DNA of 11,887 nucleotides, taken from Dehalococcoidia bacterium. GTDB taxonomy: Bacteria > Chloroflexota > Dehalococcoidia > JAUYDP01. A program made the translations under genes and the position numbers. The stretch is taken from positions 1-11,887 of the forward strand of contig JAUYDP010000264.1 in assembly GCA_030691805.1 (NCBI GenBank). The letters run 5' to 3'. Numbering within the stretch: position 1 is the first letter of the stretch; every line of letters starts with the position of its first letter. Shown here in pieces: positions 1 to 6,163 of the stretch. A model generated the notes under the pieces. The model saw nothing but the letters and a program-made list of their open reading frames with translations, had not been told where the DNA came from and searched no databases.

Positions 1-1
1 A

Positions 2-244
2 TACGCTAATCATCTGGCCAACTGTCCGTTCTTTACCGACGGCTCCTGCGGGGCCTGCATCCAGCGGTGCCCGGCCGGAGCCATCAGCGCTCAGGGGCAT
101 GACAAGATAAAGTGCCGGGAGGAGATGTACGGAGTCCAGAAAGCATGGCTGGAAAAGCCCGGCTATATAGGGAATTACGCCGGATGCGGCCTTTGCCAGA
201 CCAAGGTGCCCTGCGAGTCCCGGATACCTCGTGCGGCGCAATGA
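2..244 (+). CDS. C-terminal end of a two-cluster 4Fe-4S ferredoxin-type protein (epoxyqueuosine reductase/reductive dehalogenase-like), partial
   Basis: The window opens inside this gene; 80 residues are readable before the TGA stop. A first cluster motif, C16-x2-C19-x3-C23-P, has the spacing of a bacterial ferredoxin 4Fe-4S site. Another Cys lies at residue 38. A second Cys group, C62-x2-C65-x5-C71, sits in CGLCQTKVPCES near the end. Two ferredoxin-like clusters with a CGLCQ...PCE tail resemble the C-terminal halves of QueG-like and reductive-dehalogenase-like proteins, where they pass electrons to an N-terminal cofactor domain. That domain lies outside the window, so the substrate cannot be named. 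The next gene, a flavin-dependent reductase, starts 77 bp downstream on the same strand, so a shared transcript and an electron-transfer partnership are possible but not shown. Confidence 0.75.
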   Translation, partial: YANHLANCPFFTDGSCGACIQRCPAGAISAQGHDKIKCREEMYGVQKAWLEKPGYIGNYAGCGLCQTKVPCESRIPRAAQ

Positions 245-321
245 GACTCATCTGTGGTATGAGGCCATCCCGGTAGTTAATAGAACCATCATCGTCTCAA
301 GAAATCGAGGAGGATAACCCA

Positions 322-1512
322 ATGCCTACAGTCTACAATTACGATGTGCTCGTGGTGGGGTGCGGGCCGGCCGGCTCCATGGCGGGCATGGCCGCCGCCC
401 GGGGCAGGGCCAAGACCCTGATCATCGAGAAGAAGAAGGACATCGGAATCCCCGTCCGGTGCGCCGAGTCGGTGGCCGGTCTTCACGTTTATGAGAAGCG
501 TCTGGGCATCAAGGTGGACCCCGCCAGCATCTCTAACGATAACGTGAACAGCATGGTCCTATATTCCCCCTCCGGCAAGGAGTCTGGGGCGCACCGGATC
601 AAGTCTTCCATCGTGGAGCGGCGGCTCTTCGATAAGGACCTGGCCCGCCACGCCATCCGGGCAGGGGCCGAGCTCCTCATCAACACGCGTGCCCTGGATG
701 TGCTCAAAGAGGGAGACGTCGTTCACGGGATCAAGGCCAAGAGCGACGGAGAGGAGATCGAGATCCAGGCCAAGGTGGTCATTGGCGCTGATGGCTTTGT
801 CTCCAATATAGCCCGCTGGTCCGGCATGAAGCGTCCCGAGTTGTCGTTCCAGTGCTACTCCTTCGAGTTCATGGGCCTGAAGCAGGACCCCAATACTATA
901 CCTATCTTCATCGGCAAAACCTTCTGTCCGGGGGCCCATGTCTGGTGGATGCCCAAGGGGCCGGACTCCGCCGACGTCGGAATCGGTGTGTTGAATGGTT
1001 TCCTGGGGAAGAACGTCTCCCTCCGAACGCTCTTCAAGAACTTCATGGCCCACCCTGTGGCCAGCCAGATGCTGGCGGGGGCTACTCCTACCGCCCGGAT
1101 GACGGGGACCACCTGGTACGGGGCGCCCGCCGACAAGACCTACGGGAACGGGGTGCTCCTGGCCGGTGACGCCGGGTCTATCGTTTGGGTGGCCCACGGG
1201 GCGGGCATCGCCATGTCCATGAGCAGCGGCTACCTGGCGGGCCAGGCGGCGGCCCAGGCGGTGGAGGTGGGCGATGTCTCTGCCCGCAGCCTTTCGCGCT
1301 ACGAGACCAGTTGGAAGTCCACCATCGGTAAGAGCGTCCTTCCCCAGGTGGAGTCGGCCAGGGTGTTCCGGGAGTTGGTGGCCACCGACGAGATGATGGA
1401 CCAGGCGGTCGAGGATATCGGGACCGAGGTGCTGGCCATGCTCATTCACGGCCGGGGCTACATCGAGCAGGTCAAGGAGTGGCTGCGGGAGTACAGGAAG
1501 AAGCACTGCTAA
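322..1512 (+). CDS. Geranylgeranyl reductase family FAD-dependent oxidoreductase
   Basis: This 396-residue flavoprotein has an N-terminal Rossmann motif (VVGCGPAGS, residues 11-19), a GADG motif typical of the FAD-binding fold (155-158), and a C-terminal AGDAGS motif (281-286) that in this family contacts the FAD ribityl/pyrophosphate. These features and the length fit the geranylgeranyl reductase/FixC-like group, which reduces isoprenoid double bonds in membrane lipids, quinones or chlorophyll side chains. The substrate here cannot be read from sequence. The ATG start is supported by a strong GAGGAGGA ribosome binding site at 307-314. The upstream Fe-S protein could be its electron donor (inference). 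No membrane segment is obvious; family members usually associate with the membrane peripherally. Confidence 0.88.
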   Translation: MPTVYNYDVLVVGCGPAGSMAGMAAARGRAKTLIIEKKKDIGIPVRCAESVAGLHVYEKRLGIKVDPASISNDNVNSMVLYSPSGKESGAHRIKSSIVERRLFDKDLARHAIRAGAELLINTRALDVLKEGDVVHGIKAKSDGEEIEIQAKVVIGADGFVSNIARWSGMKRPELSFQCYSFEFMGLKQDPNTIPIFIGKTFCPGAHVWWMPKGPDSADVGIGVLNGFLGKNVSLRTLFKNFMAHPVASQMLAGATPTARMTGTTWYGAPADKTYGNGVLLAGDAGSIVWVAHGAGIAMSMSSGYLAGQAAAQAVEVGDVSARSLSRYETSWKSTIGKSVLPQVESARVFRELVATDEMMDQAVEDIGTEVLAMLIHGRGYIEQVKEWLREYRKKHC

Positions 1513-1636
1513 GCGGCTTAGCACAATCATATTGACATTTTACTATTCTAGTATTTTTGAGGTCCACAGTGATACAGTGGTACTGCGTAACGTAGGGCGC
1601 CATGATGAAGCCCTTGGGAACCCATAGGAGCATGAG

Positions 1637-1909
1637 ATGTTAACGTACACCAAGGTCACCAGACACGGGCAAATAACCCTACCAGTTCTTGTCCGCAGAG
1701 AACTAGAAATAGAAGAAGGGGATATCATAGAGATCTCGGTGGAAAACGACCGGGCCGTGCTAGTACCCAAGAAGTTGGTTGATAAGAACCAGGCTTACTT
1801 TTGGAGCAAGGCCTGGCAGGAAGGGGAAAGAGAGGCCGACCAGGATATTAAGGAGGGACGGGTTAAGAGCTTCCAATCTGTCGAAGAACTATTTGAAGAA
1901 TTGGGTTAA
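1637..1909 (+). CDS. AbrB/MazE/SpoVT-family antitoxin-like DNA-binding protein without an adjacent toxin
   Basis: A 90-residue protein. Residues 1-45 form a swapped-hairpin AbrB domain (VTRHGQITLPVLVRRELEIEE followed by the GD turn and a valine-rich strand). Residues 48-90 form an acidic helical tail with the family-typical AYFWSKAW...EREADQDIKEG pattern and end in VEELFEEL. Tails of this kind usually wrap around a partner toxin in type II systems. The ATG is preceded by AGGAG at 1626-1630. Unlike the second AbrB gene in this window, it is not followed by a PIN or RelE-type toxin; the next gene starts 9 bp later and is an SRPBCC protein. It may therefore be an orphan antitoxin or a plain transcription regulator. 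Domain identity is secure, function is inferred. Confidence 0.85.
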   Translation: MLTYTKVTRHGQITLPVLVRRELEIEEGDIIEISVENDRAVLVPKKLVDKNQAYFWSKAWQEGEREADQDIKEGRVKSFQSVEELFEELG

Positions 1910-1918
1910 TATTCTAGA

Positions 1919-2314
1919 TTGCCAGTGAAAACCATAAAACAAACCTACCTGATAGAAGCTCCACCCCAACGGGTCTTCGAGGCCCTGACCAACGCCAAGG
2001 AGATATCGGCCTGGTCGGGCAGCGAGGCCGAGATGGACGCCAGGCCCGGCGGAGCGTTTTCCCTCTGGGACGGGTCAATCCTCGGGACCAACCTGGCGGT
2101 GGAGCCCGACAAGAAGCTCATGCAGAGCTGGAGAGAGGCCCGCTGGACCGCGGACTCCACCGTAACCTTCACGCTCACACCCGATGGGGAGGCCACCAGG
2201 CTAGACCTGCTGCACGAGAACGTCCCTGACGATGCATATGACGACATCGCTGAGGGCTGGGATATCTATTACCTGGGAGTTATCAAGGAGTATCTGGAGG
2301 GTAGCCGGGGCTAG
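1919..2314 (+). CDS. SRPBCC/AHSA1-type protein (START-like hydrophobic ligand-binding fold)
   Basis: A 131-residue single-domain protein. The N-terminal strand KTIKQTYLIEAPPQRVFEALT and the following DARPGGAFSLWDG and central W-rich region are characteristic of the AHSA1/SRPBCC family (activator of Hsp90 ATPase homologue 1-like), whose fold encloses a hydrophobic cavity. Ligand and role are unknown; many members are stand-alone stress or polyketide-related proteins. The start is uncertain: TTG at 1919 or the in-frame GTG at 1925. Neither has a clear ribosome binding site, so translation is probably coupled to the AbrB gene whose stop codon is 9 bp upstream. That coupling suggests a two-gene unit. 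It is followed by a TATAAT-like box at 2334-2339 and then by a repeat-rich region. Confidence 0.8.
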   Translation: MPVKTIKQTYLIEAPPQRVFEALTNAKEISAWSGSEAEMDARPGGAFSLWDGSILGTNLAVEPDKKLMQSWREARWTADSTVTFTLTPDGEATRLDLLHENVPDDAYDDIAEGWDIYYLGVIKEYLEGSRG

Positions 2315-2375
2315 CAGTCATCTTGCCGCATACTATAATGGCAATAGGGAAAGCGACCGCTTTTAGATGCACCTT

Positions 2376-2537
2376 ATTCCCAACGGATGGGAGGTAATGG
2401 CAAAGGAGGAGCCCAATATGAGCAACGGTTCTCCTCCAAAGACTGAAACGGATAACGGATGCGTGGCATACCCTTGGTTAACCGCTCTTAGTGCTGCATC
2501 CGTTATCCGTTACTCTTATCCGTTATCCGTTGGGAAT
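2376..2537. repeat. Nested inverted-repeat cluster built from ATCCGTT heptamers
   Basis: The intergenic stretch 2315-2702 has no convincing gene but is rich in repeats. An outer perfect 13-bp inverted repeat pairs ATTCCCAACGGAT (2376-2388) with its complement at 2525-2537. Inside it, a perfect 16-bp inverted repeat pairs 2447-2462 with 2496-2511 across a 33-nt loop. The heptamer ATCCGTT occurs in tandem at 2498-2511 and again at 2518-2531, with two inverted copies at 2447-2460 and one at 2382-2388. A third hairpin, GGAGGAG (2405-2411) with CTCCTCC (2431-2437), lies between. Just downstream, TCCCCCCAGCC is repeated at 2544-2554 and 2561-2571. This could be a small non-autonomous mobile element, a regulator-binding cluster or a structured leader; the sequence alone does not decide. 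Confidence 0.7.
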
Positions 2538-2594
2538 CATTGGTCCCCCCAGCCTTAGATTCCCCCCAGCCAGTACCCACCAGCCCCTCCTACC

Positions 2595-2603
2595 TGCTAT
2601 ACT
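2595..2603 (+). promoter_or_regulatory. Extended -10 promoter element upstream of the acyl-CoA mutase gene
   Basis: TGCTATACT combines the TGN extension with a TATAAT-like -10 hexamer, about 100 bp before the ATG at 2703. No good -35 box is visible, as expected for an extended -10 promoter. The predicted leader would contain the GGCCCATC direct repeat (2627-2634 and 2637-2644). Confidence 0.4.
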
Positions 2604-2702
2604 AAACGCAACTTAAGCTACCGAAAGGCCCATCAGGGCCCATCGTCTGCGTTGGTGTTGGCCGCAACTCAGGCGGCACTTAGCTGTATCAGGAGGCAGG
2701 CC

Positions 2703-4316
2703 ATGGCGGAAAGATACACCCCCTCTGGCATCCCGCTGAAGCCGGTCTACGGGCCGGAAGATGTGGGCTACCTGGCCTACGACCGGGACATCGGTAGTCC
2801 AGGCCAGTACCCATATACCCGAGGCCTCTACCCTCTGGGCTACCGTAAGGTCTCCTGGATGAAGCGCCAGGTCAGCGGCTACGGACTTCCGGAGGAAACC
2901 AACCGCCGCCAGAAGGAGCTGATGGCCCAGGGACAGGAGGGCTACGGCGGCCAGCCCACGGTGATGCTGACCTTCGATTACCCGTCTAATTATGGCTACG
3001 ATAGCGACCATCCCCTTTCCGTAGGACAGGTGGGTAAGACCGGTGTGGTGGTGGACTCCCTGGAGGATATGGAGCGGCTCTTCCAAGGATTACCCCTGGA
3101 CCGCATGCACACGGTATTTATCGTTGATGCCCCGGCGCCCATTGTCCTGGCGATGTACGTGGCCCACGCCGAGGCTCAGGGCATTGGGCGGGGCTGCCTG
3201 CGAGGCTCCATCACCAACAACACCCTGGGGGCATTCATCGGTAATAATATGTACGTCTTCCCGCCTCGAGCCGGCCTGCATCTTATGATGGACATGGTGG
3301 CCTTCTGCACCCGGGAGATGCCCCTCTGGAACACCGTGAACCTCATTGGCATCAACATCCGGGAGTCAGGGGCCAACGCCGTACAGGAGCTGGCCTTCGA
3401 CCTGGCCATGGGAGTGGAGGTGGTCAAGGCCGGCCTGGGTCTGGGGCTGGCCGTGGACGACTTCGCCCCGCGCCTGTCCTTCCACTTCGGCCTTCACCGC
3501 AACTTTTTCGAGGAGGTCTGTAAGATACGGGCTGCCCGCCGCCTCTGGGCGCGGACCATGCGCGAGCGGTTCGGCGCCCGCAACCCAAAATCCTGGCAGA
3601 TGCGGATGCTGACCCAGACCTGCGGCTCCAGTCTCGCCTACGAAGAGCCGCTCAACAACATTGCCCGGGTGGCCCTGGGGGCCATGGCTGCCGTAATAGC
3701 GGGGACCCAGGCCCTGGCCACCGCCTCCTACGACGAGGTCTACGCTATTCCCACCGACGAGGCCCAGCGTATTGCCCTACGCACACAGCAGATCATTGAG
3801 CACGAGACGGGCGCCGCCGACGTGGCCGATCCCCTGGGCGGCTCGTATTACGTGGAGTGGCTGACCGACCGTATAGAGCAGGAAGCCCGCTCCTACCTGG
3901 AGCGCATAGAGAAGATGGGCGGCTACGTTGCAGCCCTGGAAAACGGCTTCGTCCTTCAAGAGTTGGCCCGCTCGGCCCTCAAGTCTCAGCAGGAGATCGA
4001 AAACGGCCAGCAGGTGCTGGTGGGGGTCAACCGCTACCGAACCGGTGAGCGGGCGCCGGTGGACGTGTTCGAACACGACACCGAAACGGAGCGCATCGCC
4101 GTGGACAGGCTCCAGCGTCTACGAGCTAATCGTAACGGCGACCTGGTCCAGGGGCAATTGGAGGCAGTTCGCGAGGCCGCCCGGAGCGGCCGGCCCCTGA
4201 TGCCCATTTTCATCGAGGCGGTAAAAGACGGGGCCACCATGGGCGAGATCATGGGAGCACTCAAGGATGTCTTTGGAGAAGACGCCCGTACGCCGGTACT
4301 GGCGGGATTGAGCTAG
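2703..4316 (+). CDS. Methylmalonyl-CoA-mutase-family large (substrate-binding) subunit, divergent active site
   Basis: The 537-residue product matches the TIM-barrel, acyl-CoA-binding part of B12-dependent acyl-CoA mutases (methylmalonyl-CoA, isobutyryl-CoA and 2-hydroxyisobutyryl-CoA mutases). Family landmarks include YTRGLYPLGY (38-47), EETNRR (64-69), GYDSDHP (98-104), MYVFPP (183-188) and DPLGGSYYVE (376-385). It stops where a separate cobalamin-binding subunit would be expected; none is encoded here, nor is an epimerase or MeaB-type chaperone. The ATG start has AGGAGG at 2691-2696, which is better than the in-frame GTG at 2652. Residues normally required for methylmalonyl-CoA are changed: by motif alignment Tyr89 is Val57, Gln197 is Thr171, Arg207 is Asn181 and His244 is Asn218, and about six residues are inserted near 81-86. 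Family membership is firm; the usual reaction is doubtful. Confidence 0.88.
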   Translation: MAERYTPSGIPLKPVYGPEDVGYLAYDRDIGSPGQYPYTRGLYPLGYRKVSWMKRQVSGYGLPEETNRRQKELMAQGQEGYGGQPTVMLTFDYPSNYGYDSDHPLSVGQVGKTGVVVDSLEDMERLFQGLPLDRMHTVFIVDAPAPIVLAMYVAHAEAQGIGRGCLRGSITNNTLGAFIGNNMYVFPPRAGLHLMMDMVAFCTREMPLWNTVNLIGINIRESGANAVQELAFDLAMGVEVVKAGLGLGLAVDDFAPRLSFHFGLHRNFFEEVCKIRAARRLWARTMRERFGARNPKSWQMRMLTQTCGSSLAYEEPLNNIARVALGAMAAVIAGTQALATASYDEVYAIPTDEAQRIALRTQQIIEHETGAADVADPLGGSYYVEWLTDRIEQEARSYLERIEKMGGYVAALENGFVLQELARSALKSQQEIENGQQVLVGVNRYRTGERAPVDVFEHDTETERIAVDRLQRLRANRNGDLVQGQLEAVREAARSGRPLMPIFIEAVKDGATMGEIMGALKDVFGEDARTPVLAGLS

Positions 4317-4420
4317 GGGACCTTTACAAGTGCCGAACTCTATAAGCACGATCCTGAAAAATAATGGCACGGTAGAGATGAACCATCCTGTTAGATATCC
4401 CCTCACGTCCCAGCCCCTTT

Positions 4421-4470
4421 AGTGGGCTTCGGCTTCTTAGCCCATGGCTTTAGCCTAGGGCGAAGCTACT
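4421..4470 (+). other. Structured intergenic segment, possible terminator or leader RNA
   Basis: Between the mutase and RidA genes (4317-4589) no gene is seen. GCTTCG (4426-4431) pairs with CGAAGC (4461-4466), and the outer AGT (4421-4423) pairs with ACT (4468-4470) across a one-base bulge. The loop contains smaller stems such as GGCT-TT-AGCC. There is no T-run after it, so calling it an intrinsic terminator is tentative. Confidence 0.3.
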
Positions 4471-4548
4471 CCCCCGTGCTCGTTTCGGGTTAGTTGGACC
4501 TCTTATAGATTCTAACGTATTCCGCGCTCTGGTAGTCTGACTCCAGTA

Positions 4549-4557
4549 TGCTATAAT
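4549..4557 (+). promoter_or_regulatory. Extended -10 promoter of the RidA-family gene
   Basis: TGCTATAAT is a perfect -10 hexamer with the TGN extension, 33 bp before the ATG at 4590. The best -35 at 17-bp spacing, CTGGTA (4529-4534), matches the consensus at only three positions, consistent with extended -10 recognition by the housekeeping sigma factor. Confidence 0.6.
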
Positions 4558-4589
4558 CCGGGCTAGATTCCACTACACAGGAGGAAACC

Positions 4590-4973
4590 ATGCCCAAGGA
4601 GATCATCGCCCCGCCAGACGTTGTGCCTGCCCGGGGATACTCCCACGCCATTAAGGCCGGCAACACGGTTTACGTCGCTGGACAGGTAGCCTGGGACATC
4701 AACGGCAACCTGGTGGGCAAGGGCGACTTCGAGGCCCAGGCCCGGCTGGCCCTGGAGAACCTGAAGCGGGTTCTGGCGGCGGCGGGCGCCCAGATGACTG
4801 ACGTAGTCCAGTTGAACTACTACATTCGCAACCTGGAGGACGTTGCCAAGATGCGGAACCCCTACCGGGAATACTTCGGCAAGTACTTCCCCTGCCAGAC
4901 CCTGACGGTTATCAGCAGCCTGGCTGATCCGGATCTGCTGATCGAGATTCAGGCCATTGCGGTCATAGATTAG
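4590..4973 (+). CDS. RidA/YjgF/UK114-family protein lacking the deaminase arginine
   Basis: A 127-residue protein of the usual RidA length. It has the N-terminal YSHAIKAGNTVYVAGQV segment, the central LENLKRVLAAAGAQMTDVV helix and the C-terminal IEIQAIAVID strand that ends this family. Classical RidA proteins hydrolyse reactive 2-aminoacrylate and related imines and need an arginine equivalent to E. coli Arg105. Here the matching segment reads FPCQTLTVISSL, with Gln103 at that position. It therefore probably belongs to one of the Rid subfamilies not shown to have imine deaminase activity. AGGAGG lies at 4579-4584, five bases before the ATG. It stands alone, with its own promoter and an inverted-repeat element immediately after the stop codon. 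Confidence 0.88.
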   Translation: MPKEIIAPPDVVPARGYSHAIKAGNTVYVAGQVAWDINGNLVGKGDFEAQARLALENLKRVLAAAGAQMTDVVQLNYYIRNLEDVAKMRNPYREYFGKYFPCQTLTVISSLADPDLLIEIQAIAVID

Positions 4974-4983
4974 GGTTTAGGGT
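4970..4983. repeat. Two tandem TTAGGGT units at the ridA stop codon
   Basis: TTAGGGT occurs twice back to back. The first copy contains the TAG stop of the RidA-family gene, and the second abuts the left arm of the 105-bp inverted-repeat element. Confidence 0.6.
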
Positions 4984-5088
4984 CTAGAAGTCCGGCCGAA
5001 AACCCTGAAAAACGGCCGTCGGCGCCAAATTTCCAAGTGGTTTTGGCCGGGAATTCTGCCAATTTGGACTTTCCGGCCGGACTTCTAG
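4984..5088. repeat. 105-bp element with perfect 15-bp terminal inverted repeats (MITE-like or structured RNA)
   Basis: CTAGAAGTCCGGCCG (4984-4998) is the exact reverse complement of 5074-5088, and three more pairs follow after one mismatch. Inside, CCAAATT (5025-5031) pairs with AATTTGG (5061-5067), and CCAA (5033-5036) pairs with TTGG (5043-5046). An alternative, mutually exclusive helix is also possible: 4992-5004 pairs with 5039-5050 over 12 bp with one bulged G. The compact size and exact termini suggest a miniature inverted-repeat element, but no target-site duplication is visible. It could instead be a bidirectional terminator or attenuator-like RNA after the RidA-family gene. Confidence 0.65.
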
Positions 5089-5097
5089 TGACTCTGT

Positions 5098-5273
5098 ATG
5101 TCGCCCGACCGCAAAAAGCGCGAGGCGCTGCGTCGAACCACATTACAGGGGGTTTTGGGACGCGCCGGTGGATGTTATAGAGGAAGACCTTTGGCCCGGC
5201 CCTACTGAAGACGCTGCTAAAGGATATAGGATGGTCTGAAGAAGACCTGCGCCGGTTGAAGCTAATCAAATAG
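5098..5273 (+). pseudogene. Possible decayed small gene spread over three frames
   Basis: The interval 5089-5362 holds no intact gene. Three protein-like stretches occur in order but in successive frames. The first starts at ATG 5098 and reads MSPDRKKREALRR. The second reads HYRGFWDAPVDVIEEDLW, beginning at 5141. The third reads FGPALLKTLLKDIGW and SEEDLRRLKLIK before the TAG at 5271-5273. Two single-base indels would join them into one small, charged protein of about 60 residues. I do not recognise a family. There is no clear ribosome binding site, and chance open frames in G+C-rich DNA are an alternative, so the call is weak. Confidence 0.28.
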
Positions 5274-5362
5274 GGGAAATGAGCACGCGGGTCCCAAAGG
5301 AGGCCACCTGATAGGCATACCGGTGCTTGTAGTGATCACACAATTGATTGCGGGGTGTAGTC

Positions 5363-6163
5363 TCAGTACTGCGCCAGGCTCCCCTCATGCCGGGCGCGGT
5401 TGAAGCCCGCCTGGAAGGCCCAGAGTCCCAGAGGAACAGTCGCTACGGTGAACAGGAATAGTATCGCCAGCTCCCAGCGTACGTCGTACAGCGTAGCGCC
5501 ATTGATGAGCGCCGCCCGCAGGGCTCGCAGGGCATGGGTGGTGGGCAAGGCCATGGAGACCGCCTGAAGCCAGTCCGGAAGCACCGTGATAGGGTAATAG
5601 ACTCCGCTGAGCAGGCCCGAGAGGACACCCCACAAGAAGCCAATGGGGTCGCCGTGCTTGCTGACCATTATTACCCCCGCCGAGATCATCCCCAGCCCTG
5701 AGATGCTGGTCAGGGTCAGCAGGAAGATGATGATGGTGGCCGGTAGATCAACGGTGAAATGCACCTGGAAGGCCACGGCTAACATTACAAAGGTGACCAG
5801 AGAGGTGCTGACCGGCCAGAGGAACTCCCAGAAGGTGGAATAAATCACCAGGAGGGTGAGAGGGGTGCGGGCCATCCACCAGTGCTCGATGATGCCCAGC
5901 GCCTGCTCCGACGAAACCGAGCCGCTGTACGAGCGGAGGGCCAGGCTGATGAAGGAGTTGAATGTCGTGCCGACCACGATGAAAGCAGCGGCGTTATTGC
6001 CGTATTCAGCCAGCAGGCTGGAGTTGCCCGCCTCGATGAGCCTGGAAAGGTAATAGAAGGAGACCGCCCCTACCAGCATATTCACGAAGTTTAAGGTGAA
6101 GGCCAGCCTGTAACTGGTATTGTGAATGAACCCTCGCTTTATAAAGACCCAGGCGCTATACAT
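5363..6163 (-). CDS. ABC-2 type exporter permease
   Basis: The product (266 residues from the chosen start) has about six hydrophobic segments, among them a first one containing VNMLVGAVSFYYLSRLI, the pair ATIIIFLLTLTSISGLGMIS and GFLWGVLSGLLSGVYYPITVLP, and a last ELAILFLFTVATVPLGLWAF. The GVYYPITVLP-DW-L pattern before the last helix is typical of ABC-2 membrane subunits, which export drugs, lipids or polysaccharides. It is translated from the same transcript as the ATPase upstream. The ATG at 6163 overlaps the ATPase stop codon by 8 bp, suggesting translational coupling. A longer start at 6193 (ten more residues, 38-bp overlap) is possible but has no better ribosome binding site. The substrate is unknown. 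Confidence 0.87.
   Translation of the reverse strand: MYSAWVFIKRGFIHNTSYRLAFTLNFVNMLVGAVSFYYLSRLIEAGNSSLLAEYGNNAAAFIVVGTTFNSFISLALRSYSGSVSSEQALGIIEHWWMARTPLTLLVIYSTFWEFLWPVSTSLVTFVMLAVAFQVHFTVDLPATIIIFLLTLTSISGLGMISAGVIMVSKHGDPIGFLWGVLSGLLSGVYYPITVLPDWLQAVSMALPTTHALRALRAALINGATLYDVRWELAILFLFTVATVPLGLWAFQAGFNRARHEGSLAQY

Noticed and set aside
559..1530. Long open frame on the - strand opposite the oxidoreductase gene
   Set aside because: It is the mirror frame of a well-supported flavoprotein, with a His/Gly/Pro/Leu-rich composition, no domain and no ribosome binding site.
1532..1560. TTGACA followed by an AT-rich stretch, a possible promoter for the first AbrB gene
   Set aside because: The -35 match is perfect but no acceptable -10 lies at 16-18 bp spacing.
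2334..2339. Perfect TATAAT box after the SRPBCC gene
   Set aside because: There is no good -35, no TGN extension and no gene directly downstream; it could drive the repeat region but is not supported enough to list.
2376..2537. CRISPR array reading of the repeated ATCCGTT units
   Set aside because: Repeats are 7-14 bp, occur in both orientations, and have no regular spacers or cas genes nearby.
5274..5395. A + strand frame with a lipoprotein-like hydrophobic segment (VLVVITQLIAGCS) after AAAGGAGG
   Set aside because: It has no ATG, GTG or TTG at the right spacing (only CTG), is very short and runs into the 3' end of the opposing permease gene; probably chance.
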